NCBI GenBank assembly: GCA_001838165.1
Contig: KV835914.1
Span: 7,344 to 71,343, forward strand
Origin: Actinomyces sp. HMSC035G02
Lineage (GTDB): Bacteria > Actinomycetota > Actinomycetes > Actinomycetales > Actinomycetaceae
Length of the DNA: 64,000 nucleotides
Direction of reading: 5' to 3'
The notes below the pieces were generated by a model. That model was not told the DNA's origin. It ran no database searches and was given only the letters and a program-made list of their open reading frames with translations. Below, piece after piece: positions 56,117 to 64,000 of this stretch (its first letter is position 1; each line of letters begins with the position of its first letter). The position numbers were made by a program, and so were the translations under genes.

Positions 56117-56695
56117 ATGGCTCTCACTTCCGCGATCGCGTCCGCGTATCTGTCCGTTTCCCGCTGGAAGCTGTCCACGCAGCCCCTGCCGGACAAGGTC
56201 ATCGTCATCGGTGCCCCGCACACCTCGAACTGGGACGGCGTCTTCATGGCGATTTCCATGTGGAAGTCCGGGCGCTCGTTCTCGTTCCTGGTGAAGGATT
56301 CCGTCGTCAAGGCTCCGGTGCTCGGGTGGTTCGTCAAGAAGATTGGCGCGGTTCCCGTGGAACGCAGCGCCGCGCACGGCCTGGTCGATCAGGTTGCCCA
56401 GCGCATCCGCGAGGCAGACTCGTTCACGCTGTGCATCACGCCGAAGGGCACACGCTCGCCGCGAGATTTCTGGAAGTCCGGCTTCTACCGCATCGCAATG
56501 GAGGCGGGCGTGCCAATCCAGCTGGGCTTCATCGACCGCAACACCCGCACGTTTGGCTGGGGCCCGACGTACCAGCTGACGGGCGACGTGCGCGCCGACA
56601 TGGAGGTCATCCGCGCGTTTTACGCCGACAAGGTGGGCATTCGCCCCGAGAAGACGTCTGTGCCACGGCTGCGCGCTGAGGACGAGGCCGAATGA
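56117..56695 (+). CDS. Lysophospholipid acyltransferase family protein (PlsC-like)
   Basis: From the ATG at 56117 the 192-residue protein has the acyltransferase HxxxxD motif as PHTSNWDG and the second block as ITPKGTRSPRDFWKSG. The latter has Lys where PlsC proteins have Glu in PEGTRS, a variation common in this short subfamily. It likely acylates a glycerolipid or related acceptor at the membrane. Its stop overlaps the next gene by four bases. Confidence 0.85.
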   Translation: MALTSAIASAYLSVSRWKLSTQPLPDKVIVIGAPHTSNWDGVFMAISMWKSGRSFSFLVKDSVVKAPVLGWFVKKIGAVPVERSAAHGLVDQVAQRIREADSFTLCITPKGTRSPRDFWKSGFYRIAMEAGVPIQLGFIDRNTRTFGWGPTYQLTGDVRADMEVIRAFYADKVGIRPEKTSVPRLRAEDEAE

Positions 56696-57582
56696 GGTTC
56701 GCGCGAGCGCTGCTCGGTACCGCTGGGGCGCTCGCCCTGGCGGCGGGTGGCGCTGCAGCGCATGCGGACGAGCCGACGCAGATCCGCCTCGTCGAGGTGT
56801 ACGAGATGACGCCGGGCGTGAGCGCGACCCACCAGGTGACCCTGTCGACCGATCACGCTTTAATCGGCGAGCAGTGTCAGTCGATGGGCACGGCCGCCCA
56901 GGCGACTTCTTCGCTGCTGGTGGATGCGGGCGGGGTCATGGGATGCCGTTTCACCTGGAATCTCGAGGACGCGGGTGCCGAGGTCGTCTCGGTCGACGAC
57001 GGCGGGGTTTTCCACTTCGAGTCGACGTCGGCCCGACTGCTGGAGGGCTTTTCCTCGCCCGAGGCATCGGCCTCGATCGAGTCGGTGACCCTCATCGCTC
57101 ACGATTCAGTCATCGTCGAGGCCTCTGACGGCGGGGAGGTGTCCACCCCTTCGTCGTCTACGAAGAACGACGCGAGCACCGTCGTGTGGCACAGCGTGAC
57201 GAACAACGTGAGCGCGTCGGGCTCGGTTGCCCCGGACGCCTCCGCGCCGACGCCGTCACCCTCCCCGTCTTCGAGCGCCACCCCCATACCTTCCTCTGCG
57301 CAGCGAGGAGGAAGCTCGCTCGGGCGTTCCCTGATGCCCGCCCTCGCGCTGACTGGGTCGGTGTTAGCTCTGGTTGTCATCGGGGCGTTCGTGCGGGGTC
57401 GCGCCGCGTCGCAACGGCGTGCAGCAGACGCTCAGTTCGATCGCGACGCCTCGCTGAAGAATGCACGCCGCGCTCAGGCGAATGCGCGTCAGACCTCCGC
57501 GCTCCCCTACGCGCGCCGCGCGGCCGGCTCAACCGAGTCCGAGCCACCTTCGGACGAGGAGCGTTTCGCTCCTCCCGAGTAA
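56692..57582 (+). CDS. Signal-peptide membrane protein with conserved cysteine pair, unknown function
   Basis: The 296-residue protein has a signal peptide (about 1-25, ending AHA-DE), an ectodomain (about 26-165) with two cysteines (GEQCQS and GVMGCRF), a Ser/Pro/Thr-rich linker, one membrane helix (about 220-240) and a basic, Ala/Arg-rich cytoplasmic tail. It resembles the gene at 62058 in order of parts and cysteine spacing, with FHFESTSARLLEG against the other protein's [13 protein letters not shown]. It is coupled to the acyltransferase by an ATGA overlap. I do not recognise a named family with confidence. Confidence 0.72.
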   Translation: MRFARALLGTAGALALAAGGAAAHADEPTQIRLVEVYEMTPGVSATHQVTLSTDHALIGEQCQSMGTAAQATSSLLVDAGGVMGCRFTWNLEDAGAEVVSVDDGGVFHFESTSARLLEGFSSPEASASIESVTLIAHDSVIVEASDGGEVSTPSSSTKNDASTVVWHSVTNNVSASGSVAPDASAPTPSPSPSSSATPIPSSAQRGGSSLGRSLMPALALTGSVLALVVIGAFVRGRAASQRRAADAQFDRDASLKNARRAQANARQTSALPYARRAAGSTESEPPSDEERFAPPE

Positions 57583-57603
57583 TTTTATTCGTCTGCGGCA
57601 ACG

Positions 57604-57638
57604 ACGTGCCCCGACCTCTGCGCGAGGCCGGGGCACGT
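57604..57638. terminator. Bidirectional terminator between converging genes
   Basis: ACGTGCCCCGACCTC pairs with GAGGCCGGGGCACGT (14 of 15) around a 5-nt loop, between the membrane protein gene and the glutamine synthetase family gene. Confidence 0.8.
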
Positions 57639-57642
57639 GTCG

Positions 57643-59136
57643 TTAGCCGATGTGGAAGTATCGTTCGACGAGCTCTTCCACCGAAATACGCGAGTCGGCC
57701 AGGTCGTCGCGCAGGTGCATGTCCCCGAGCGCGACCAGGCGAGACGCCCACGAATCGATGAGGCCCGCGGGGAACACTCCCTTCGCCTCGTAGTCCTCGC
57801 GCTGGGTGAGAAGCCTGCCGGCGGCCTCGAAGCAGGATCCGGGCAGCTGATCGAGGTTGGGGGTCTGCGAGGCATCGCCGTCGACCTTTCGCTCGCGCGC
57901 ATAGTCGGCCATGCCAGGTTCGGTCAGGCCGATGCGTGCCGCGACAGCGATACCGGCCAGCAGCAGGTGGACGGCCGCGGAACCGTCGGGGCTGCGCAGC
58001 TCGACCGTTTGAGAGTCGTTCGGCAGCTCGTCAATGGCAGGCTCGGCGGGGTTCGCGTCACGGAACATCGAGTCGTCGATGTTCTGCCATCCCAGGGGCA
58101 CGCGCACGAGGACGGAGCGATTACGGTCGCCCCAGCAAATCGCCGTGGGAGCCTCCTGATGCGGCACGAGGCGCAGGAAGGAGGTGGGGACCGTGTTGCC
58201 AAAGGCGGTGAGGGAAGCTGCATGCGACAGGTAACCGCCGATGACCTTCAGGGCCGTCTCTGTCAGGCCCGACCCGGTCGAGAACTGGTTGACACCGTCC
58301 TTGACGAGGCGGGTGTGGAAGTGCATGCCCGACCCGGCCTGACCGACCGCGATCTTCGGCGAGAAAGAGACGTGAATGCCGTAGGAGTGGGCGACTTCGC
58401 GCAGCACCCACTTGGCGAGCACCATCTGGTCGGCGGCATCCAGGGCGTCCACGGGCAGGAACTCGATCTCCTGCTGGACCATCTGGCGACCGTCGGACAC
58501 GAAGTTACCGACCTCCGAGTGGGCGTACTTGACCGCGCATCCCATGGACACCAGGTGCAGCAGGGTTTCCGTGCGCACGCTCTCCCACTTCGAGAAGGGG
58601 CCCGATTCGTGGTAGCCGCGCTGTGGTTCGACGGGGAACAGGTCCTCCTCGTCGGAGAAGAGGTAGTACTCAAGTTCGCCGAGGGCCTGTAGCTCGCAGC
58701 CTGTCTCTTCCTTCAGGGCGCGCTGAGCCTTGCGCAAAACCTCCTGCGGTGCCGAGGCCAGGGGCTTGCCGTCGACGTCGTAGAAGCCGCACAGGATATC
58801 CAGGGTCGGAATGTGCGAGAAGGGGTTGAGGAAGGACGTGGCCAGGCGGGGCACGACGTACAGGTCCGAGGAGGTCGCCTCGACGAAGGCGAAGAGCGAC
58901 GAGCCGTCGACGCGCTCCCCCAGCGTCAGCACACGATCCAGGTGAGCCTTCGACTGGATCGCGAAGTTCAGCGTCTTCAGGCGACCATCTCCTCCGACAT
59001 AGCGCAGGTTGAGCATCCTGATGCCGTTGTCCTCGATATAGCCGATGATGTCGGCTTTCGTAAATTCCTTCGCCGGCTTTCCGAGGGCAGCCACGAGGGG
59101 GTTGGGACTGAGGGAAACGGTGTCGGTCGACAGCAT
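57643..59136 (-). CDS. Glutamine synthetase family protein
   Basis: From the ATG at 59136, seven bases after AGGAG, the protein has 497 residues. The C-terminal catalytic domain has metal and substrate motifs GSGMHFHTRLV, AFGNTVPTSFLRLVPHQEAP and GDRNRSVLVRVPLGW, and ELRSPDGSAA. The N-terminal beta-grasp begins IRMLNLRYVGGDGRLKTLNF. The tail is longer than in type I GlnA and the NPY that usually follows the last motif is replaced. It may be a true glutamine synthetase of an anaerobe-type subfamily or a gamma-glutamyl ligase. No adenylylation tyrosine motif is evident. Confidence 0.82.
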   Translation of the reverse strand: MLSTDTVSLSPNPLVAALGKPAKEFTKADIIGYIEDNGIRMLNLRYVGGDGRLKTLNFAIQSKAHLDRVLTLGERVDGSSLFAFVEATSSDLYVVPRLATSFLNPFSHIPTLDILCGFYDVDGKPLASAPQEVLRKAQRALKEETGCELQALGELEYYLFSDEEDLFPVEPQRGYHESGPFSKWESVRTETLLHLVSMGCAVKYAHSEVGNFVSDGRQMVQQEIEFLPVDALDAADQMVLAKWVLREVAHSYGIHVSFSPKIAVGQAGSGMHFHTRLVKDGVNQFSTGSGLTETALKVIGGYLSHAASLTAFGNTVPTSFLRLVPHQEAPTAICWGDRNRSVLVRVPLGWQNIDDSMFRDANPAEPAIDELPNDSQTVELRSPDGSAAVHLLLAGIAVAARIGLTEPGMADYARERKVDGDASQTPNLDQLPGSCFEAAGRLLTQREDYEAKGVFPAGLIDSWASRLVALGDMHLRDDLADSRISVEELVERYFHIG

Positions 59137-59224
59137 GAAGCACTCCTCTTTGAGTATGACTGGGTTCACGTTAGCGTGACCATTGTAGACCCGTTGAGCA
59201 AACCTGACAGACGGGAGATAATCG

Positions 59225-59242
59225 CAGACTTTCAATAGTCTG
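59225..59242. promoter_or_regulatory. Inverted repeat upstream of the glutamine synthetase family gene
   Basis: CAGACT and AGTCTG are 6-bp arms six bases apart, about 90 bp upstream of the gene start, in the 185-bp divergent gap with the GH20-like gene. A nitrogen regulator could bind there, but the sequence does not match a site I know. Confidence 0.3.
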
Positions 59243-59321
59243 TGCAGATTGACGAACGAAAACACTCCAGAGTATTAGTGATGCTTGTTACACTTTTCGT
59301 AGCCAAGCCCAAGGAGCCACC

Positions 59322-60485
59322 ATGGCGACCACTCCCCCCAGCCTTCCGCACGACACGACCAGACCACCCGCCTGCTCGTGGCGCGGCCTCCTTATCGATT
59401 CCGCACGCACATTCTGGCCGGTCCCAACCATGGAACTACTCCTGACCGTCATGGCCCGCTACCGTTTCAACGTCCTGCACTGGCACCTCACCGACAACGC
59501 CGGCTGGCGCATGCGCGTGCCCGGATACCCCATGCTGACCACAATCGGCGGCAACATCCCCCGACAGCCCAGCGACTGGTACGACGCTGAATGCGCTCCC
59601 GGCAGGAAAGGATCATGGCGTCTTACCCCGGCCCACTCGACCCAAGGTTTCTACTCGGACGCCAACATTCGCCACCTCGTTGACTTTGCAGCGGCGCGCG
59701 GTATCCGCATTGTCCCCGAAATTTCCATCCCCTCCCACGCTGGAGCCGCGATCCGCGCGTACCCCCACCTGGGAAACCCCGCCCTCGTCAATAAGGCTGC
59801 ACACGGAACCAACCAGACACTCTGGCCCAGCGCCGCCTCCCTCAGCTTCGTCGAAGCCGCATTCCATCACGCCTGCTCCCTCTTCCCGTCCCCGACCATC
59901 CACATCGGGGGAGCATCGACCGACTGGGGGGCGTGGGAATCCGATTCCTCCCTGATGCGCGCAGGACTCGGCTCCGGCGCAGTGATCGAGCGGCTTTTTA
60001 TCGACCGGGCGCTGCGCGCCCTTCACTTCCACGGCAGGCGCGCGGCCGCGTGGGACACCCTCACGATGGCCTATCCGACGCCTCCTCCGGGAACCATTCT
60101 CCTCGCCCACCGACGCGGGGACGCTGGACGCCGGGCCGCCGAATCTTCTCGAGCGCCGTGGGTCCTGGCGGACGCCGACATCCTCACCCTCAGCCACCCG
60201 GGGCGCGTCAACAACGCCCTCGAACTGGGCCACACCCTGCCTGACCGCCTCACCCACGCGTTACGCGGGGAGCGTCTGAAAGGAGTCGAGGCCGTGGCAT
60301 GGTCTTCGACCATCACCACCCCAGACCTCCTCTTCTACCATCTCCTCCCCCGCCTCCTCGTCGTCGCGGAAGCAGCGTGGCACGGGGAGAACTCCCTCTC
60401 CTGGGAGAAACTGGCACCTCTCATCGAACACGAGATGGCACACCTGCGACGCACAGTCCCCTACTGGAATCCACAGCAGCCATAG
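59322..60485 (+). CDS. GH20 hexosaminidase-like protein lacking the catalytic pair
   Basis: The 387-residue protein is a GH20 catalytic barrel without the usual N-terminal domain or a signal peptide. It starts GLLIDSARTFWPV and RFNVLHWHLTDNAGWRM, has IVPEISIPSHAGA and a late AVAWSSTITTPD, all normal GH20 features. The active-site HIGGDE is here HIGGAS (residues 194-199), so both the Asp and the catalytic Glu are lost, while the following GAWE is kept. It is probably non-catalytic, perhaps a sugar-binding protein. The ATG follows AAGGAG. Confidence 0.82.
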   Translation: MATTPPSLPHDTTRPPACSWRGLLIDSARTFWPVPTMELLLTVMARYRFNVLHWHLTDNAGWRMRVPGYPMLTTIGGNIPRQPSDWYDAECAPGRKGSWRLTPAHSTQGFYSDANIRHLVDFAAARGIRIVPEISIPSHAGAAIRAYPHLGNPALVNKAAHGTNQTLWPSAASLSFVEAAFHHACSLFPSPTIHIGGASTDWGAWESDSSLMRAGLGSGAVIERLFIDRALRALHFHGRRAAAWDTLTMAYPTPPPGTILLAHRRGDAGRRAAESSRAPWVLADADILTLSHPGRVNNALELGHTLPDRLTHALRGERLKGVEAVAWSSTITTPDLLFYHLLPRLLVVAEAAWHGENSLSWEKLAPLIEHEMAHLRRTVPYWNPQQP

Positions 60486-60585
60486 TGAAGGGCCGCGCAC
60501 CCAAACCGAATGCGCGGCCCCGTGCCCCCTAGCAGGGCAGGATTCGGAGCAGGCATGAACCCACCCCACTAGGACTATGAAGGTG

Positions 60586-61041
60586 CTACGACCAGGCTTT
60601 CAGACGCTCAGCGAGAGCGCGTGCCGCAGCGTCCAGACGCTCTGCTTCCTGGACATCCTCACCCTTGACCGCACGCCAGTAGGCGACCTTCGTCCGCAAG
60701 AACTCACGCCGCAGCTCAAGAATCTGCGCTTCTTCCCGCAATCGTTCATCCTGCTGTTCCAGCAAGGTAATGAACTCGGAAATATCACGCTCGCCGCCAA
60801 GGCCCGAGCGAACATACTCACGCATATCAGCGATCGACATGCCCGACGCCGACAGGCACGATACCCACGTCAACAGCTCGAGGTCGTCTTCCTGATAGAT
60901 ACGGTGACCACTCGAAGGATCACGCGCGATGGCGGGAATAACGCTCACATCCTCGTAGTAACGCAGGGTGGACGCGGGCAGCCCAACAAGCGCCGCTACC
61001 TCCTTGATGGAGTACGTGCGCCCGGAGCTAGTCCCTACCAT
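60586..61041 (-). CDS. MerR family transcriptional regulator
   Basis: The 151-residue protein has the MerR winged helix (YSIKEVAALVGLPASTLRYYEDVSVI, then RIYQEDDLELLTWVSCL) and a C-terminal coiled coil (ITLLEQQDERLREEAQILELR). One cysteine is present, so it does not match the multi-Cys metal sensors; it looks more like the TipA/AdhR-type branch. Its own promoter appears to hold its operator (see 61048-61078). Confidence 0.9.
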   Translation of the reverse strand: MVGTSSGRTYSIKEVAALVGLPASTLRYYEDVSVIPAIARDPSSGHRIYQEDDLELLTWVSCLSASGMSIADMREYVRSGLGGERDISEFITLLEQQDERLREEAQILELRREFLRTKVAYWRAVKGEDVQEAERLDAAARALAERLKAWS

Positions 61042-61047
61042 GACTTC

Positions 61048-61078
61048 ACCCTAAAAGACCTCAAGTCCTTGAAGTCAA
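61048..61078 (-). promoter_or_regulatory. MerR-type promoter with 19-bp spacer and operator
   Basis: On the minus strand, TTGACT (61073-61078) and TAGGGT (61048-61053) are 19 bp apart, the overlong spacing MerR proteins act on. The inverted repeat GACCTCAAG/CTTGAAGTC (61057-61076, 8 of 9 pairs) fills the spacer. The start codon is only six bases beyond the -10 element, so the transcript is probably leaderless. Confidence 0.65.
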
Positions 61079-61188
61079 GCGGAAGTGCGGGACGTGCATC
61101 ACGCGCTACGACCTGCACAAAGGCGCAATCACCCATCTATCGCCGCGCAGGGTTGAGAATCGGCGCAAAACGCCACAGCGCACCCGCG

Positions 61189-61815
61189 TTAGAGAAGCTC
61201 TGCACGCCTCTGGAAAGCCCAGATCGGACAGGTCTCCTCACGCATATGAACATCGACGCGGTCGAGAAGTTCACAACCGCCATTCAGATAGAAACGCGCA
61301 TTCTTTTCCGTCGAGGTCACGAAGCCGTAGGCACGCCCACCACGCTTAGCCACATAATCCGGCAGGACCTTGGAAACCAGCCAACGCCCCACACCGCGGC
61401 CGCGCATGCTCGCATCAACGGAGAGCACCTCGAGATACCAGTCAAAATCGCCATTATCAATGGCGATCTGATCGGATCGGTCGGTCACGTCGAGGAAATC
61501 AGCCACGAGGCGCGGGGACGCGTAGCGGAAGAGCTCATACCCTCCACTGACGAAGCTACGCACCACACCAACCTTGCGATCATGCATGAGCGCCGTTGCG
61601 ACAATGCGCCCCTCATGCTCCACGACAACCGCATGACGCACCCACTGATAGGAAGAGGCGAGCATCCGATTGATCGCGGCCAGACATTGCGGGTAACGGT
61701 CCGGCTGGTAGAGGTAGGGCTTGAGCATGATATGCAGCGGATAGTCGAGGAACCCCTCGGTGATAATACGCGTCATTTCGGGAATATCATCGCGCGTAGC
61801 AGGTCGACACTTCAC
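61189..61815 (-). CDS. GNAT family N-acetyltransferase
   Basis: The 208-residue protein starts from a GTG at 61815 with MKCRPATRDDIPEMTRII-type sequence and has the GNAT acetyl-CoA loop in VLSVDASMRGRGVGRWLVSKV and a late AYGFVTSTEKNARFY. It resembles acetyltransferases acting on small molecules; the substrate cannot be named. It reads the same direction as the MerR gene, with 147 bases between holding the MerR promoter. Confidence 0.85.
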   Translation of the reverse strand: MKCRPATRDDIPEMTRIITEGFLDYPLHIMLKPYLYQPDRYPQCLAAINRMLASSYQWVRHAVVVEHEGRIVATALMHDRKVGVVRSFVSGGYELFRYASPRLVADFLDVTDRSDQIAIDNGDFDWYLEVLSVDASMRGRGVGRWLVSKVLPDYVAKRGGRAYGFVTSTEKNARFYLNGGCELLDRVDVHMREETCPIWAFQRRAELL

Positions 61816-62057
61816 GGGCCACCCCCTTCATCAACATGGACATATGAGCGATTATCTATCGAAAACCTAACTGCAGGTAGATACCTGCCATCCTACGGGA
61901 TAGACGCCGATCTAGCCTTGTCAACGAGGTATGTTTTTCTTTGTCACTCGACACTCTTTCACTTGACGATCGGTCGGGTATTCTCGCGCACACTCCCCCT
62001 CGTTGCTTTGTATCCACGAACGGACGATAATCGAGTGGTTCATATCAGGAGGACTGC

Positions 62058-64000
62058 ATGCGACTCTTTCGCGCCCTGTGCGCCACGCTCGGGGCACTGC
62101 TCATCGTGTCGACGCTACCGTCGGGGGCCTATGCCGCCGACGCGCCGACACTCTCAGAGACATTCGTCCTGACCAAGGACGGCCAGCTCGTCGACACGCT
62201 GACGATCATCGATCCGTCGCGGACGATGAGCGAATCGGCGTGCCAGCCATACGCCGGTAAGTCGTCGGACCAGCACGTTGAGTTCGTGACGCGCGACGAC
62301 GCGACCGTGTGCCACATGCAGCTCATGTACACGAATGCGGAGAATGAGTCCGAGTTCTCCCTCGAGGACTCCGGCGAGTTCATCATGACCGCTCACGCCG
62401 AGCGTACGCTCACCGAGTCTCGCAAATTGTTCCACCCGGACCTGACGCTTAAGTCTCTCTCCCTGAGCGTCGAGGGAGAGGTGCAGTCCTCCACCGCGGG
62501 TGCTTCCACGTCTGCGACAACGTACGAGGGCCGCACATTCTCCGTCACTTCATGGACCGACACCGTGCCCCAAATGATCACCGTGAAGGGCTCTCTCACC
62601 CCTGGCGGAGACCCCAGTGCCGCGGCGACGACGAATGCGTTGAAGGATCCGTGGGGCGCGACCCCGATGCCTGCCTCGGCCTCGGCGAGCCCGAGTGCCG
62701 CGCCGACGGCAGATGCTCCCGCCGCACCCGAGTCCTCCGATCCGCCGATTGCTCTTCTCGTCGGTCTCATCGTTGGCCTCATCCTTCTCGTTATCGGCAT
62801 CGTCATTGTCGTCTACGTTGTGCGGGCCAAGCGCGGAAAGAAAGCCACATCCAAAACGCAGGGCGCTGCCCCGGTATCTCATGAACGCCGTCCCTCCCCT
62901 TCTCGCGGGAACGAGGGCGTGGAGCTCTACGCTCCTCCTGCTCCGAATGCGCCCGCCCCTGCTCCGGCCGCACCGTCCACCCCGGCCGCTTCTTCTGCCG
63001 AGCGTCCTTCGGCCTCGCTGAATCCTCCGCAGCCGACGCCGCGAGACACCGGTTTCACGTGGGAGCACAAGTCGCGCCCGAAGCCCACCGCAGCTCCCAC
63101 GGCTGGGAGCGCGGAGGCTCCCAAGAAGCGACGCTCACGCAAGGACCACAGGCCCGCGGTCTTCCCCGAGCGCCCTGCGCAACCGATGGCCGGTCAGCCG
63201 ATGCCTCCCGCTGGCATGTCCAGCGGCTCCCTCCAGGCCCCGATCACTGGCGCTCCTCAGCGCACCGCCGCCCCTGTCACGCCCCCTGTTTCCCCCCAGG
63301 CTCCTATCGTCGCGCCTACTCCGACCGTCACTCCAACACCCACGCAAGTGTCCCAGCCCGTCGTGCCGGCACCGCAGGCCGCAGCAGCATCGGCACCTCA
63401 GCAAGAGACTCACACGGAGTCCACCTCTGATTCCTCGCTTCGTCGTCGTTCACGCCAGGTGTCGGGGGCTCAGCCGGCGGCCTCCGCTCAGCCAGCGTTC
63501 CCAAGCAGACGTTCACAGCGTCAGGCGGTCCACGACGCGCATGTTCCGCAGCCTATCCCGGCACCCGACGAAGCACCCGCGGCTCAGCAGACGCCGGTTC
63601 CCATGCCCGAACCTCCCGTCCCACCCGTCCCGCCGCCTCCCGCGAGCGCAGTCGACGCTCCCGAGACGATGCTGATCCCGAAGGTCCCCCAGGTCGCCAT
63701 CCCGATGCCCGAACCGGTCGTGGCGGTTGAGCCCGAACCGGTCATGGACCCCGAGCCGGTTGCCGAGCCCGAACCCGTCGTGGTGGCCGAGCCCGAGCCG
63801 ATCGTCGAGCCGGAGCCCGAGCCGATTGCCCAGCAGGAGCCCGTCGCGGAACACGAGCCCATCGTGGAACACGAGCCCGTTGTCGAGCCTGAACCCATCG
63901 CGGTCGTCGAACCCGAGCCCGTCGTCGAACCGGAACCCGTCGTGGCGGTCGAACCCGAACCCCTCGCGGTCGTCGAACCCGAGCCGGTTGCCGAGCCCGA
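62058..64000 (+). CDS. Membrane protein with long Glu/Pro-repeat cytoplasmic tail, partial
   Basis: The ATG at 62058 follows CAGGAGGACTGC and the frame is open to the window edge (over 647 codons). Parts are a signal peptide (about 1-26, ending AYA-AD), an ectodomain (about 27-190) with two cysteines (ESACQP and ATVCHM), a Ser/Pro linker, one membrane helix (about 229-251) followed by RAKRGKK, and a long tail. The tail is Pro/Ala-rich, then from about residue 550 a run of VEPEPV-type repeats. The basic stop after the helix puts the tail in the cytoplasm. It is related to the gene at 56692. Function is unknown. Confidence 0.75.
   Translation, partial: MRLFRALCATLGALLIVSTLPSGAYAADAPTLSETFVLTKDGQLVDTLTIIDPSRTMSESACQPYAGKSSDQHVEFVTRDDATVCHMQLMYTNAENESEFSLEDSGEFIMTAHAERTLTESRKLFHPDLTLKSLSLSVEGEVQSSTAGASTSATTYEGRTFSVTSWTDTVPQMITVKGSLTPGGDPSAAATTNALKDPWGATPMPASASASPSAAPTADAPAAPESSDPPIALLVGLIVGLILLVIGIVIVVYVVRAKRGKKATSKTQGAAPVSHERRPSPSRGNEGVELYAPPAPNAPAPAPAAPSTPAASSAERPSASLNPPQPTPRDTGFTWEHKSRPKPTAAPTAGSAEAPKKRRSRKDHRPAVFPERPAQPMAGQPMPPAGMSSGSLQAPITGAPQRTAAPVTPPVSPQAPIVAPTPTVTPTPTQVSQPVVPAPQAAAASAPQQETHTESTSDSSLRRRSRQVSGAQPAASAQPAFPSRRSQRQAVHDAHVPQPIPAPDEAPAAQQTPVPMPEPPVPPVPPPPASAVDAPETMLIPKVPQVAIPMPEPVVAVEPEPVMDPEPVAEPEPVVVAEPEPIVEPEPEPIAQQEPVAEHEPIVEHEPVVEPEPIAVVEPEPVVEPEPVVAVEPEPLAVVEPEPVAEP

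Overview
The window looks like chromosome from a high-GC Gram-positive actinomycete, most likely of the Actinomyces/Schaalia group. The reasons are the strong GC bias at third codon positions, many GTG starts, the block prfB-ftsE-ftsX-M23 peptidase-smpB-ssrA, a small Tad pilus operon, LytR-CpsA-Psr proteins and a DapD/DapC lysine branch. The genus is inferred from gene content; no database was searched.

Layout. 1-3.1 kb: a lower-GC accessory island. It holds the first codons of a UvrD-like helicase, an OLD-type ATPase/nuclease (together a Gabija-like defence pair) and a serine recombinase that has lost its catalytic domain, and it ends exactly at the 3' end of tmRNA. 3.1-14.8 kb: tmRNA, two tandem YhgE/Pip membrane proteins, SmpB, a secreted M23 peptidase, FtsX, FtsE, release factor 2 and glutamate dehydrogenase. 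14.9-19.2 kb: a compact Tad operon (TadA, TadB, TadC, a tiny pilin-like peptide and three TadE/F-type proteins). 19.4-24.3 kb: an APH-fold protein with degenerate active site, a GT2-DUF2304 pair, RmlA and a fused RmlC-RmlD.

24.3-24.9 kb is the only gene-free stretch over 300 bp. It holds an array of 19-bp units in two opposed orientations and a roughly 103-bp palindrome-ended element that recurs near 33.7 kb. 24.9-27.6 kb: a three-gene operon (CorA-like membrane protein, cupin-NUDIX fusion, HD hydrolase) with no assignment I recognise. 27.8-29.9 kb: a large autolysin. 30-43 kb: a cell-surface glycan cluster with glycosyltransferases, a flippase, a set matching WbpA/B/E/D (a 2,3-diacetamido uronic acid route), a second GT2-DUF2304 pair and two LCP ligases that would attach the polymer to the wall.

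43-64 kb is mostly housekeeping: GalE, PurE, PurK, a two-component system, a class III nucleotide cyclase, Maf, DapD, DapC, ferredoxin, TypA/BipA, a mutarotase, an acyltransferase and a glutamine synthetase family protein. It also holds a GH20-like protein missing its catalytic Asp-Glu pair, a MerR regulator with a probable self-controlled promoter, a GNAT protein and two related membrane proteins with a conserved cysteine pair, the second running off the right edge. An 11-mer, CCCCGGCCTCG, recurs throughout, often as the arms of terminator hairpins.
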